Part shown: positions 12,790 to 25,137 of the stretch, piece by piece | Layout of the letters: the number at the start of each line of letters is the position of its first letter | Position numbering within the stretch: the first letter of the stretch is position 1 | Assembly (NCBI GenBank): GCA_039654915.1 | Contig: CM077596.1 | Coordinates: 8,308,001 to 8,372,000 of the forward strand | From: Aquilaria yunnanensis | Lineage: Eukaryota > Streptophyta > Magnoliopsida > Malvales > Thymelaeaceae | DNA: 64,000 nucleotides | Reading direction: 5' to 3' | The notes under the pieces: generated by a model | Told to the model about the DNA's origin: nothing | Databases searched by the model: none | The model's input: only the letters and a program-made list of their open reading frames with translations | Program-made: the position numbers and the translations under genes

Positions 12790-15395
12790 AACGCTCCAAA
12801 ATTCATCTAGAAGAAGGTCCTCATCAAGATCCGTTGCCTATGCATCCTTGTCAAAGGTAGGAATCCCAGCTTTCCACTCCTTCGGCCAAGACTCATAATC
12901 CAAACCTAGATCCTTGTAAGCTAAGAGAAACAAAAGAGAAGGTTCAAATTCACCTACTGACCTAAAAGCGGCAAGAAAGAAAGTCTTCCTTGAATTCCAA
13001 GAAGGTAGTCCTTCCAAGCCCTTTCTCCACCTTCAGGATAAGTGTAACGAGCTCCTTCATATGAGCATTAGCCTTGGTCCAAAGACATTGGTACTTTAAG
13101 TGGCCCTTGTGCCCAACAAAGCTTACCCGCTCGATGCACTCTACAAGGGGCAACGTAGAAGTGACCAAGCTTGAGCTAGCCTCTCTGGCAAAAGTACTGG
13201 AGTCCAGTGGAGTATACTTGTCCATCGGCAAGATGACCTCAATAGCACCTATCTTGGACTCTGCCGCCTTCAGCAAGGCCTTCAAACTATCGGCCTTTTT
13301 TGGGCCTCAGCTTCCTTTTCTAAAGATTGCTTTAGATCCCTATATAGTTTCTCTACCTTTAACTTCAGCTTCTTCACGACACCCTTCTTGGCCTCCCTAG
13401 CCTCCTTCTCCAACTGGAGGTCTTTCGCAAGTGCCTCATTGGCACTTTATTCACTACTTAGTTCTAGTTGAAGGAAGCTACCATTCTTGTGCAAGGCCTC
13501 AAGCTCAGAGTGGATGGCCTTATCCTGAGCCACCCATCGATCCCCCAAACAATAGGTGACGATGGCCTCTTACAAAAACTCAGACTCATCAGTGAGAAAA
13601 CAACACCACAAGCACTAAAAACAAGTAAAGGAGTATACTTGAAGAAGGCTACAGCCCTCTTCTAACTGAGGGGGATGGGCCAAAAACTGTCGATCCCTGG
13701 GGGACCTTAACCCTTTTAGGATACAATGGCAAATGTTGGGCCAATCCTCAAAGATTGATTCGCCAACCCCCACTACCCATAAAGGGTCAAAAACTTGGTC
13801 AAGCACAATCCCCTTTAGAGCCAAATCCCTTTTCTGCATTTGACCCCACATAGGGATCAAGTTAAATGGCTGGAAGCACTTATCCAGCTATAGCTCATGC
13901 AGCCCCCTTTAGGCAAATGGAGCTTTTTCAAGGACAACCCTTACTGGAACCCGAGTAGGGTGATGAGGTAAGGCAGAGGCACAAGGCGCATCCCACAATG
14001 GCCTCAATGCCACCTTCTACTTTTAAGACACCATTGGGTCTTTAATATGAGGATTCTCAGACAACTGACTGTGCTTCTCAGAAGCCACTAGATGGAAACA
14101 CCTATAATCTGCACAAAATGACCCTAAGTCTATAAAGTCAACATGGAAAAAGTGCTCAAATGTTGCCCTACCAATGCCTCAGCCATAAAAGCACCGTCTC
14201 CAGGAGGGCCAGTTGGCTTCATCCTCTTACAGACTAGCTGGGCCTCGGGGGAGAGGGGGACTCAGGAAGTTCCACAGCTTCAGACAGTGGCTTGGACAAT
14301 GAAGCCCCCATAGTGTGTACTGCATTGGCAGGGTGTATATTGGCCTTACGAGCATCAGCTAAAGCATCAACAATGCCCTTGCACCTCTTCAAAACTCCTT
14401 AATGCGGTTACTCATTTCTGTAGAAAAAAGAACTTGGTTAGACATCATAACCATGCATAAAATAGGCAAGGAAAATGTAATGGCTAAAGCACAACTCTTT
14501 GGCGAAGGGCCCTACTGGGCCTTGGTAGTAACCTCGTAGGCTTCAACCAACCTTCCTTCCTAACCCTTCTTCCAATTACAAGGATCCTTTACTTCCGAGT
14601 ATGATTGATGGGCCCTGCTGATCCCTGACCACCTAAGGGTGGTCTCATCTATTTCAATGTAATGGATGTGGAACAACTCCAAAAAATTGATGTTCTTCAC
14701 TACCTCTTCCAGTTAATAAACTAACCCAATGAGTGAATGATGGACCTACAAACCCTCATATATAGGCAGTGTCCCGACCAGGGCATGTTGGGGATTGTTC
14801 GCAAACTCACAAGGGAACACCTATGCTTGCTCCTTTAATGTGAAGAAGAAGCTCTCCTTCCACCCTAACCATGAGTCCATGTAGGACATCAAAGCAAAAT
14901 ATTTATTCCCACCTCGATTAATGGGGGCAATATGGAAGAAGCAAGCATCATTCTTTAGTTCCAGCATGTAAAATTCGAGGAAGTCCTCTAAGAGGGGAGA
15001 CACCCCTCTAGCTTACAATTGATGATAGAGCCATTGATGTGGACGTAAATGTTCGGCAACATCTATGACGGTGAAATTTGGTAGTACTCACAGATCTACT
15101 CTACCAACGGTTGCAGAGGGAAGCGAAGCCCTGCCTGAACCTAGTCTATAAACACAAAAAGAACATCCTTTCTTTTGCTTCCCCTTTCTAGACCCCTATC
15201 CTTGAGAACCTTTACACACGAGAGGGTGGCAACAATGCCATTAAGCCAAAAATATCTGGAAAGATTAATTGCCAGTATGCCTTCATTATGCTGAGTCACA
15301 ATCCTCTTAATCACCCCAACATTCGAGACGAATGGCACCTTGGAAGAATCACCCCTATCTGCGGTAGCCCAGGTTGAGGATTTTGTAGAAACCAT
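12790..15395 (-). pseudogene. Antisense ORF (aORF) of the Tat-type element
   Basis: Coding-like traces run on the minus strand opposite to pol, between integrase and 3' LTR, in open pieces 15141-15395, 14821-15003, 13615-13860 and 12962-13285. Visible features are a Trp/Phe-rich block (YMDSWLGWKESFFF), a Lys/Glu-rich coiled-coil-like segment about 13290-13430 (KKLKLKVEKLYRDLKQSLEKE), and a terminal block (YKDLGLDYESWPKEW) about 12860-12930. Position and orientation match the extra antisense ORFs described for Tat elements such as Grande (gene 23). Their function is unknown, and this copy is broken. Confidence 0.65.
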
Positions 15396-15700
15396 CTAGA
15401 AAAGTGGCTGGAGCATGTCAGGGCTATCATTAACACAATGAGGCAGTGCTAAGGTGGAAACCCAGAACAACCCAAAACCCAGGAAACCCCAGATAAACAA
15501 AAAAAAACACGGGGGAAAAAAGGACAAGAACCTACTACCTAAATATAATAAAGAAGGATGAACACAACAACAAGAAGAAAAACTTCAGAAATGAAAACTC
15601 CAAAGAACTCTAACACTAATAGCAAGTAGGAAATAAGGAATCACAAGAAAAAGAAGTAGAACAAACCAAACAGTGAAAAGGTCAGGGCATAAACCCTCAC

Positions 15701-15714
15701 TTTATATATAGGAA
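15701..15714 (-). promoter_or_regulatory. Possible minus-strand TATA box upstream of the aORF
   Basis: The minus strand reads CCTATATATAAAGTGAGGG, a good TATA box about 310 bp upstream of the first open aORF stretch and outside the LTR. It may be a separate promoter for the antisense ORF; this is inference. Confidence 0.4.
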
Positions 15715-15826
15715 CACCTACGGCCCTTGGGTTTCCCCTCGAAAACCACCACTATAAATAATAGGTCAATTTTTGAAAGACACATGGCCACTAACAACCA
15801 CCAAGATAGCCACGCCCATATTCGTA

Positions 15827-16204
15827 TGAAACAGGCCTAAAGTCCTATATCCGGAAGTATAAGAACTAGGCCATTTCAGGAGGCCCAAATGGATCCTAAA
15901 AGGAACTCCTTTTATGAAGGAAACTGTATCCTATAAATACGGGATAAGCTACATGATTTTTCATCCCATAGATGAATTACTTAGAGCACAACTCAACAAT
16001 ATAAACCTCTCACCAATCCCAAGATACGGCATTTTGGCGCTCCTTTCCTTCTCCTTGTCACTCCTCAACAGAAAGCTCACTTAAGCATCAGAGGGTTTTC
16101 CCCAGGATCACATCCCAGGGCTTGACGCTATCTTTATATGTAGGATCCCATTCTGCTGTTCGCCAAGCTCTTGGGCCTAGCTTACCTGATCACTTTTCCT
16201 ATCA
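15827..16204 (+). repeat. 3' LTR of the Tat-type element
   Basis: Starts TGAAACAGG, ends TCCTATCA, and aligns with 6737-7124. It includes the matching TATA-like region and the GATGAATTACTTAGAGCAC block. Confidence 0.87.
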
Positions 16205-16538
16205 CTAACTATTTCAGGCTAACCTTTCACATTCTCACCTTTCTTGCTCTTGTCTTTCTAACTCCGCTCTTCTCGCTGCTTTTATTTGGTCTTCCATCTT
16301 TTTCTCCTTTCTGAATCCCTTGACTTTTTGTTCCACCTCAAGATTGTATACCTTTTCTTGCCCACTAGTTGTTCAAGCAATGCACTAGCAACATAGAAGA
16401 TCTGCACACAAAAAAAACAAAGATAAATAAAATAAAATAAAAATACCAAAAAAATTCTAGAAATAAAATAAATAAACTCTAAATTAGCTATAGAAAACTA
16501 TCACCAACCAATCCCCAACAATAGCACCAAAAACTTGT
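16205..16538 (-). pseudogene. 5' internal region of the Athila/Tat-type element: leader and gag start
   Basis: Read leftwards from the right LTR: primer-binding site at about 16506-16526, an AT-rich leader, then a Lys/Arg/Glu-rich gag N-terminus (NLEVEQKVKGFRKEKKM, then DQIKAARRAELERQEQRK, about 16240-16350). It continues, across the Tat-type insertion, at 6736. Confidence 0.75.
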
Positions 16539-17867
16539 TGCACATACCGCAACTATACAGTTGTCGAACTAGTAATAAAACCGGTGAGACCAGGTCATGT
16601 CCACCAACATCAAGTGCTAAAGAAAACTGAGCTAGTAAAGAATTGTAAAAGAAACTAAAAGAAATTAAATGTTTGAATTAAATAAATAAATAAATGATAC
16701 ACCCTATTAACTACTTGTAACTATTAAAAATTTCCAATTAAATTGTAGAGAAAATTAACAGTAACAACTACCTATACGCTTAATTAAGTGACTATAGAAA
16801 ATTAACAGTAACAACTACCTGTACGCTTAATTAAGTGACTATAGAAAATAAATTCTCCAAGAGCAACTAATCCTCCTAGAATCCACTTGGAGCTTGTTTA
16901 CTATCCACCTAGACCGTTTACCAATTTATTGTAGATGAAATTACTCAATAACAAATTCCCTCTCCCAAGGTGAATTTATTTAACATTGAATAACAATTCC
17001 TTATCCACCTGAAATTAAAGGATTTTAACCTCCCTATGGTCTATTCATCTCTTAGAAACTTTGGCCTCCAGCTTCTTAAGTGATTCTAACCTATTTTCTT
17101 TTTTTCTTCTTACACAAATTTATTCTCCTGAAGATAAATTTGCATTAGTAAATGAACTCATGGCCAAAAGTTCAACAATCAAGCACAAGAACAAACCAAA
17201 CAATAAATTCAATAAAGTTCAAGCAAACAATCATCAAAGCATCATCCAAGATTCATAATCACTCTAGAAGATGGAAAAATCTAGCCTAAGAACATTTTTT
17301 AAATAAAATCAACAAATATGTTATAAATTCCATGAACAATATTGAAATAGGAAAAAATCGCTTGATTTTTGTTGCTCCTCTTTTTCTTGTGATCAATAAC
17401 CTATAATTTTCTTCCTCCTAGAGTCATCTCTATTTTTCTAATCTCCATTTTACTTTTAATCCCTTGTACACCTCCTGCTTATCTATCCCCCAAATCCGCC
17501 ATCCTATTCTCCAACACATATATATATAGGCTGCTTGTTATTGGTTGCTACCCTATTTCCCAAATTAATTAATGTTGCCACACCAAATTTCTTGGTATGG
17601 CTACTCCATTGTTGCCACCTAAAACAAACTGTTGCTGCCTCTTGGTGCACCAGCACCAGATATTTGCTGTAGCGACATTAAATTCCAATAGCACCTAGCT
17701 CTTTCAATGCAAGCTTTTATCATGCCTTGAGCTCCAAAATGTTACCACATACAATTTTCTCCTCAACCTACACCAAGGCACCAAAATAATGCTAGAAGAC
17801 CTTAAATCTTTCAATTAATCAAGCTTAATTATGAAGCTAAAACATCACTTTTCTTATATTTATCACA
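16539..17867 (-). repeat. 5' LTR of the Athila/Tat-type element, with an internal 47-bp duplication
   Basis: Aligns with 1216-2510. It differs by a tandem duplication of 47 bp (16750-16796 and 16797-16843, one mismatch seen) that is single-copy in the other LTR, so the duplication arose after insertion. Confidence 0.87.
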
Positions 17868-20437
17868 CAGAAGCAGAACCCAAATATGAATTTTGTGTTG
17901 AGGAAAAAATGGCTAAGAAAATTTGTCCCCATGTTAAAAGAAAAACAACCTTGTTAGAACTTGTGCACTTTGATATATGTGAATTAAATGGAAAATTAAC
18001 AAGAGGTGATAAAACATATTTTATAACTTTTATTGATAACTACTCTAGATATACTTTTATCTATTTGATGACATATAAAGATGAAGCCTTTAATAAATTT
18101 AAAGAATATAAATCAGATATACTTTTGTCTATTTGATAACACATAAACATTAAAATTTAAATAATATAAATCTATTGTTGAAAATCAAAAGGGGAAAAGA
18201 TTAAAATTTTACGTGGTGATCAGGGTAAAGAGTATTTTCCAAAATCTTTTACTAATTTTTGTGAAGACAATAACATTATTCATAAAAAAAAACTATGCCT
18301 TACACCTTTCAACAAAATGGCTTGGTAGAAAGGAAAAATTTGAACTTTAGTGGAGATGGTAAATTTCATGCTTGTAAATACTAAGTTGCCCATAAATATA
18401 TGAGGGAAAGCTTTATGAGTTTTGGAATAGTGGAAAAAAACCTAACCTAAATTATTTCAAAGTATGTGGTTTTTTGGAGTTTTATAGAGATCCTGATCCT
18501 TATAAATCAAAACTTGGACCTAAGAGAATTAGAAGTATTTTTGTTGGGTATGCACAACATTCCAAGGCATATCAACTCTTGAATTTAGATTCAAATGTCA
18601 TTCTTGAGTCAATTAATGTTGAGTTTTTTTAAGATAGATTTATCTCTTATTTTTCTTCTTCTACTTCTACTTATTCTTCTTATGAACCTTCAAAATTTGT
18701 TTCTCGAAATCATATTATTTGAGAAGAGAGAAAATAAGTAGTTGAAGCTAGAAAAAGCCAAAGAGCAAGGAAAAGGAAATCCTTGGCCTTTAATTTATTC
18801 TCTAGAATCTATAGTTTTCTCTGTGGAATGAGATAGAACTATTGTACTCAATAGTAAGCCTATAGTTTTAAACTTGGAGGATGATCCAAAACTTTTAGTG
18901 AAGCTATGGCTTCTAAAGATGTTGCTTTTTGACAAAAAACAATTAATGATGAAATGGAATCTATCATGTCTAATAATACTTGGATCTTAGTAGATTTACC
19001 TCCTGGTTCAAAAGTTATAGGGTGTAAGTTGTTATTTAGATGAAAGTACCAAACTAATGGTTCTATTCAAACATTTAAGGCTAGATTAGTAGCAAAAGGT
19101 TTTAGACAAAAGGAAGGCATAGATTATTTTAACACTTATGCCCCTGTAGTGAGGATAACATCTAGCACTAGCATCAATACATAATTTATGTATACATCAA
19201 GTGGATGTTAAAACTGCATTTCTTAATGGTGATCTTACTGAAAAGTTGTATATGGTGCAACCTGAAGGCTTTGTGTTACCTAGAAATGAAAAACAAGTCT
19301 GTAAACTAGTTAAGTCTTTATAGGGCTTAAAGCAAGCTCTGAAATAGTGGCATAAGAAATTTGATTCAGTAATTCTATTATTTGGGTTCAAGCATAATAA
19401 TGCTGATAGATGCATTTACAAAAAATGCACCAATGAGTATATTGTTATAATTTGTCTCTATGTAAATGACATGCTCATTGTTGACATCAATTTGATTGGT
19501 ATAAATGAGAAAATATCATATCTAACTTTTTTTTTCAAATGAAAAATCTACATAAAGTTTAAACAATTTTGGGCATTAAAGTAAAATGCTATAATGGTGG
19601 ATATTCTTTAAACCAAATGCATCACATAGAAAAGTTGACTGAGAAACTCAAACATTTAAATATAAAAGAAGCAAATACTCATTATGTTTCAAGTAAGAAA
19701 TTATTAAATAATAATGGCAGAGTTATTGCTCAAATAAAGTATGGGCATTCTATTGGTAGTCTTATGTACACCATACATTGCACTAGACAAGATATAGCAT
19801 TCACTGTTTGCAAGCTATTAAGGTTCACAAGTGCACCTGGCATAGAACATTGGAAATAAATTTCAAGGGTTTTGGGATATTTGAAAAGAACAAAAGATTT
19901 GAACTTGTTTTATTCAAACTATCCATTTGTTCTAGAAGGGTTTTGTAATGCAAGTTGGATGACAAGCACCAATGACAACAAATCTACTTCCAAATGAATA
20001 TTTATTTTAGGAGGTGATATTGTAAATTTAGAATTTAAGAAACAAACTTACATTGCTCATTCAACCATGGAGTTCAAGTTCATTGCTCTGGCTGTTGCAA
20101 ACAAGGAAGTGGAATGGATAAAGCATTTTTTATCAAAGATAGAGTTGTGGCCACAACTAATGCCAGCCATTTCCTTGCATTATGATAGTAACGCTACTCT
20201 GTCTAGAGCATATACTGAAGTTTATAATGGAAAATCTAAACATATTAGTTTCCAAAATGATTATGTTCGAGACTTAATATTAAATGCAATGATCGCTATT
20301 ATTTATGTCAAGTATGGATGTAATCTTCTCACTAAAGCTCCTCCAAGAGATGTAGTAATCTCTACAATCAAATAGATGCAACTTAAATCCTAAATAAAGT
20401 ACCTGTAATGAAAACCTAAGTTTCTATTAGTAACTAA
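17868..20437 (+). pseudogene. Ty1/copia integrase, RT and RNase H remnant (piece 2 of 4)
   Basis: This continues the copia element from 1215. The integrase starts at CVEEKMAKKICP and continues through HFDICELNGKLTRGDKTYFITFIDNYSRYTFIYL (ORF 17831-18136) to RGDQGKEYF (second Asp, about 18218) and QQNGLVERKNL (Glu, about 18328). RT follows at about 18880-19570: [64 protein letters not shown]. The catalytic box reads YVNDMLIV, with the first Asp of YVDDM changed to Asn. RNase H follows at 20040-20375 (YIAHSTMEFKFIALAVANKEVEWI, HYDSNATLSRA). Stops and frameshifts are common. Not functional. Confidence 0.92.
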
Positions 20438-21398
20438 TGATGCCCGCTAGCATCCTCGTGGTGTGACATAGTTGCCTGGAGTAGGGACTTCCGGCGTGAA
20501 GATGTCTGAATGAGAGACTCCCAACTGGAAGATGGCTGCAAGACTAAGAAAAATGAGGGTTAGAGACTCCCTGGAATGTGTTTCCGGGGGAGGAGCCTCC
20601 GATGCCCAAGTCAGTAATAGTATAACAAGTAAAGGGCAAAAGTGAAGAGTAGAGAGTTGGGAGAGTCCCCCCTTACCAAGGTCTCCCTAAGTATTTATAG
20701 GAGGGCATAAGAAGGAGGCCGTTTGACACAGCCTGCTGAGATTATGACACGTGTTCGGCCGGATTTGGTCCGTACCTATGCAGACAAGTACCCCCAGCTG
20801 GGCCTAGGCCATCCTAGCCAGGGGCACTAGCGAGGTTACTGCGACAGGGGTGTCCGTGGCAAAGATGTCCGTGGCAGAGGTGTTTGTGTCAGAGGCGTCT
20901 ATGGCAGAGGTGTCTGTGGCAGAGGCTCTCTAACCGTTTTTGTCGTATTTTCTCAAGACTCCTTCGGTGTACCAGGATCCCTCGGAATAGGAGGTCCCCT
21001 TCGGGCCGACATCACTACTGAGGGCTGTTAGGAAAGGCCCCTCGGCAGAGTAGAGCACCTTCAGTGGTCACTCTCAATTTCCAAGGATGGGGATATGCTT
21101 TCCCGAAACTCAGTGGGTTCACCATTCGAAGGTGGTAGTACGCTCCCTTTCCGAGGTCAGCCACGTTATTTACAGAGCATGGTGGCTGGCCACCGAGGTC
21201 GTGCCTAGCTCACCAAGGGTGGATTTTGGCGAGGTGATCTGGAGATCTCGGGGACCCCGGCCTTTCGGTTATAGGACATTATTCTTTTCCGAGGATGGTA
21301 AGGGTCCCCTCTTTCCCGAGGTCACTCATGTTCTCCGAGGGTGGTGCTTCTTGGGTCAATTCGGAAACTCTCCAAGGGTAATAGCCTTTTGGCTATCA
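20438..21398 (+). mobile_element. Solo LTR A, 961 bp, TSD ACTAA
   Basis: Starts TGATGCCCGC, ends TTTGGCTATCA and is flanked by perfect 5-bp duplications ACTAA (20433-20437 and 21399-21403). It is GC-rich, unlike the copia sequence around it, with a TATA-like TATTTATAGGAGG near 20691. No internal region or second LTR is present, so it is a solo LTR left by recombination. The 112-residue ORF 21087-21425 runs past the LTR end and is not a gene. Family not identified. Confidence 0.88.
20847..20926 (+). repeat. 18-bp minisatellite inside solo LTR A
   Basis: About four to five imperfect tandem copies of an 18-bp unit of the form GTGTCYRTGGCAGAGG, plus spacer changes. Confidence 0.8.
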
Positions 21399-21403
21399 AC
21401 TAA

Positions 21404-21837
21404 TAGTTTCAAGTTTAATATGTAATAACAAGTTACAGTTATATGCTTGTGTGCACTATATAAGTCTTATATATGTTAGTGCAAATAGTTGTTGTTATTA
21501 GCAGGATGAGTAAGTACTCTTAATAGAGTTACCAAATTATGTTTGCAAGCAATTAAGACAAAAAAAAAAAAGGTAAAACTCCGCCTATGTAATACAGAAA
21601 TTGTGCCACTTCAATAAAAAGACTCTTATAAATATTACAAAAACCAGGATTAGCAAACAACCGTATATAATAGTGTTAAGGCTAAAGAGAATCTAAATTG
21701 AATTTAGACAAATATTATGTGTGTTATATTTTCAATTCAGATAAAAAATTTAAGAGTCAAGTCTTCAAACACCTACAACTTTATTAGAATTTTAAGATAC
21801 ATACACTAATTGAAGGTTTAAATCGAGAGATACCTTC
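21404..21837 (+). other. Ty1/copia 3' non-coding part (piece 3 of 4)
   Basis: AT-rich sequence between two inserted solo LTRs, with no ORF. By position it belongs to the copia 3' region after RNase H and before the polypurine tract. Confidence 0.6.
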
Positions 21838-24800
21838 TGTGACAACCCTTATTTTATTAGTTAATTAATTTATTTTATTTACATAATCCTAGATAAGATT
21901 ACACTTGTAAGCTAGGTTTAAGTTAAGTCAATGAGTTAAATAGTGCTTGGAGTTCATAGGATTAAAAATCAAAGGTAAATTGACCATAAAGGCAACTAGG
22001 GGCAATTTGGTAATTTGGTATGCCAAAGGTCAAAATGTAACCAAGAGAGATATAATTGAGCTTTTAGAGGTGAAATGAGCATCTCAATGAAATTGCAACT
22101 GAATTTGACCAAAGAATAGCTTTTTCATGCCAAAGAAGCGATGAAGGGAAAAATGGTAATTTTTAGCTCAAATATTGTCAAAATGGGTTTGGGAAGGTGA
22201 GAAATGATATTTGTAACCATTTGGTGAAATTTGGTGAAGTTTGAAGTCAAACTGACCAAGTTTGAGACTTTTCTTGCAAGAGAAGCTAGGAAGGGCATTT
22301 TTGTAATTTTGGTTGGTCAAACTTAGTCAAACCTGAGTCAAACTTGGTAAACCAAATTCAAACCTGGTCAAGGGTATGAAATTACATGGTTGGAAGTGGA
22401 AGAGAGAAAAATCTAAGAATTTAAGTGCAAATGGAGACATATTTGAGCATTTTATGGAAGTAACTTCATTTTAACAAAAGGTTATAAGGCCTAAAAGGCA
22501 CTTTTACCCTAAGCATCTCTTGGAAACTTTAGGGAATGAGGCAACCTAGTTTTGAGGCAGGAAATAAGCTTCCAAAAATGTGGAAGAGCCCCCATTTCCC
22601 TTGGTTAAAAAGGCTAAACCACTATTAACCATGTAAAGGTCTTAATCCTCTACCATTTTAACCCTTTCACCCATTTTCCATCCTTATTCATCCAGAAACA
22701 CTCCAGCTCACTTTCTTCCCTTCCCCTACCCATGTATCACATCCTAAACCCTCAAAAACATAGAAACTCACCAAAATAATGAAAAAAAAAACAATAGAAA
22801 AAGAACCTGTAAGTGATAAATCAAGGAGAAAGTGTGTTTGTTGTAAGGGAAGGCTTATGAGTTTGGTTTCTTTCTTCTCCAAGAGGTGGCCACAATTTTG
22901 GGCTGTTTCTTTTGAGGTGAGAAACTTTATTTTACTAGACCTTACCTGTTCTTTAAACAATAATATTATACTCATAAAAACCCTTGGCTGTTGAGGTTAA
23001 GCTTGGTAAGAAAATGGAGAATCGTGGAGCTTTGGAAATGAGTTTTGGTTTGAGATTTTCTACTAAGGTGACGATGTCATTTTGGCTTGTTTATGTGCAA
23101 TAAAAAATGTTGCCCCTAGGCTCAAAAATGTTGATTAGTCCAGTGGTTATTTTACTATGTAGTTAAGGGACTCCATGGAGACTAGGAAAGGACTCTTGGT
23201 GCTTGAAACTTGAGCTTGCAAGGTGGTGATCTACACAAGGGTAAGGCATTCTAGACCTTCTCTCTTTGGGAAGCTTTGGCCATGTTTTAGCTTTGTAAAA
23301 GCTAGGAAAAATGGTAGGGCAAAAAGGGCACAGGGTGACCAATAGAGCCAAAGAGGGCTCATGTGGCACTAAGGTCGGACCTAACTCCTAGTTTTGCGTA
23401 ATGGGTGCTGTCCTTGGTACATGAGCTGTAAAATGGTGTGTGGATCAAGCATTGGGTTCTTGGTAGATGAGTGTGGCTGAACTTTCAAGGTTTGGCAAGC
23501 ACAAGAAAGATGTGCCTCAGTTTGGGTGTGTGGCTGTTGTGATCGAGCTCAAGGGCTCAGTATGTCATTATGCGCCTGTGGCATGCCCTCCTAGGTGCAT
23601 AAGTATTTTGGGTGTCTAGTAGCATGGTGATTTGGGTGTGACAAGGTGCACATGGGTGCGCCCAAGGGGTCTCGCAACCATGTGTGCCTAAGGAGCTCCT
23701 GATGGCACACCTAAAGGTGCACGTGTGCATATGCCAACGGGCTCGTGGCTATGCACACCTAGGAGGTTGTTTGGGCATGCCCTAGGGACTTGGTTTCCAT
23801 GTTGGCCTTGGATTATGCTTTGGGCATGACCCATAAGGAGAAGCCGATAATACAAATCCTAGGGCCCAAATGGCACTCAAGCCTACTAAATGACTTGGGC
23901 CACAAATAAGCACACACATCAGCCCAATGGGGCATAGGGCCCAAGACGGGGCAAAATACATCCAAGGGCACTAGGACACACATCAAATTGGGTCAAACCC
24001 TACTGCACACAATAAGGGAGTTTTTAAGCTAGCGAAAGCTAGCAAGCTCAAGGGCAAATGCAAGGATGCTTGCTCAAGGGCAAAAATGGACCAATGGGTA
24101 TTTTGTTTGTTTGTTTTTTGTTTGTTTGTTTGCTTGTGTGAGAAGTATAAGGAGTCATGCACCCAAAAGAGCATGATATGATGATCATTATATAATACTC
24201 CATCCCATAATAGCTTATGGCATGCTCATATAGTTTATGGGCAAGGTTCATGCATGCATGACAATGTGTGCATATGGTCTATTATGTGTGATGTTGTTAT
24301 GTATTGTTTGTTTTAGAATGCCTTACTAAGTATTTTATATACTTACCCTTATTGTTAATGTGCAGATAACATCGTCCAGGAGACAAATAATCCATAGTGA
24401 TTATTTGATACTTGTTTGTTAGTTTATCATAGGTACATTATGCATACATTACATGTTCATTTTTCATATGTTGCATGCACTTATGGTCAGAGTCTAACTC
24501 CAAACTTATTTTCCTTATACAGTAAGGTAGTCAGGCAAGGACTTCTTGGGTCGCTCCTCCCTTGGGTTTCCATCTCCCGGGCAAAGGTGGGCCTATTGAC
24601 CATTTGGGTCATGAATATTTTGTGGCACGGTGGTAGTAGCTAATGGGTATTGACTTTGACTTAGCATAACCTTGGCATGTATTATTATTATTTCAGATTA
24701 GCCTTATCAACCAATAACATTACTTGCTTAGGTTGATAGGCAAAACACTTAAATATTATGTTACTGAAGTATTTACTTGTTATGAGTGTAGTTTTCATCC

Positions 24801-25137
24801 ATGGTTTGGCATGATATATTACTTGTGCATGCATGAGCATTAAAATGTTTTCTTATGCGGCCACACATATTTTATTCATATTTTCTTTAAATCTCGCCAA
24901 ACCACTATCTTAGTTTAATAAACTTAATTATTTTATTAGAACTAAATAAATGTTTTTCTTAACTCTCAAGTAAATACTAAACATTAGGCAAGTGGCTAGG
25001 ATTTACATAGTAAATCTTGGCAAAAGATCCTGAAAATGAGGAACGATTCTGGTCTAGTTAAGAGTTTGGATTAGGCAACAGAATAATTTAGTCTAATTAA
25101 GAAATTAATTAGGTATTTATTAGGATGGTTCCTCACA
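21838..25137 (+). mobile_element. Solo LTR B, 3.3 kb, TSD CCTTC
   Basis: Starts TGTGACAACCC and ends GGTTCCTCACA, typical ends of large plant Ty3/gypsy LTRs, with perfect duplications CCTTC (21833-21837 and 25138-25142). No internal repeat of its own ends, no coding motif and no primer-binding site are visible, so a solo LTR fits best. It contains a (GTTT)n run near 24104-24135. ORFs inside (for example 22688-22994, 24416-24643) show no recognisable family. Confidence 0.8.

Larger units (their letters stand above)
6737..16204 (+). mobile_element. Tat-type Ty3/gypsy retrotransposon, plus strand, degenerate
   Basis: Nearly complete 9.5-kb element with LTRs of 388 and 378 bp, a primer-binding site, gag, protease, RT, two RNase H segments, integrase and a long antisense coding trace between integrase and 3' LTR. 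The two RNase H domains and the extra antisense ORF are hallmarks of the Tat lineage. Many stops and frameshifts disrupt every domain. It inserted in the opposite orientation into gag of the element at 1216-17867. Flanks CTCAT and CTAAC are only a partial TSD match. Confidence 0.9.
1216..17867 (-). mobile_element. Athila/Tat-type Ty3/gypsy element, gag-protease only, minus strand
   Basis: Two divergent LTRs of about 1.3 kb (1216-2510 and 16539-17867) align along their whole length and run TG...CA. Orientation is minus: next to the right LTR, the reverse complement reads TGGTGCTATTGTTGGGGA, close to the TGGCGCCGTTGCCGGGGA primer-binding site of Athila/Tat elements, while a G-rich polypurine tract abuts the left LTR. 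The coding part, read leftwards, is gag then an aspartic protease, followed by stops; no reverse transcriptase or integrase was found. It is therefore probably a non-autonomous derivative. Its gag is interrupted by the plus-strand Tat-type element at 6737-16204. It sits inside the copia element between the GAG-pre-integrase motif and the integrase. No clear TSD remains (actat on the left, cagaa on the right), as expected of an old insertion. Confidence 0.85.

Noticed and set aside
21087..21425. 112-residue ORF in GC-rich sequence
   Set aside because: It lies inside solo LTR A, crosses its 3' end and the TSD, and has no recognisable domain.
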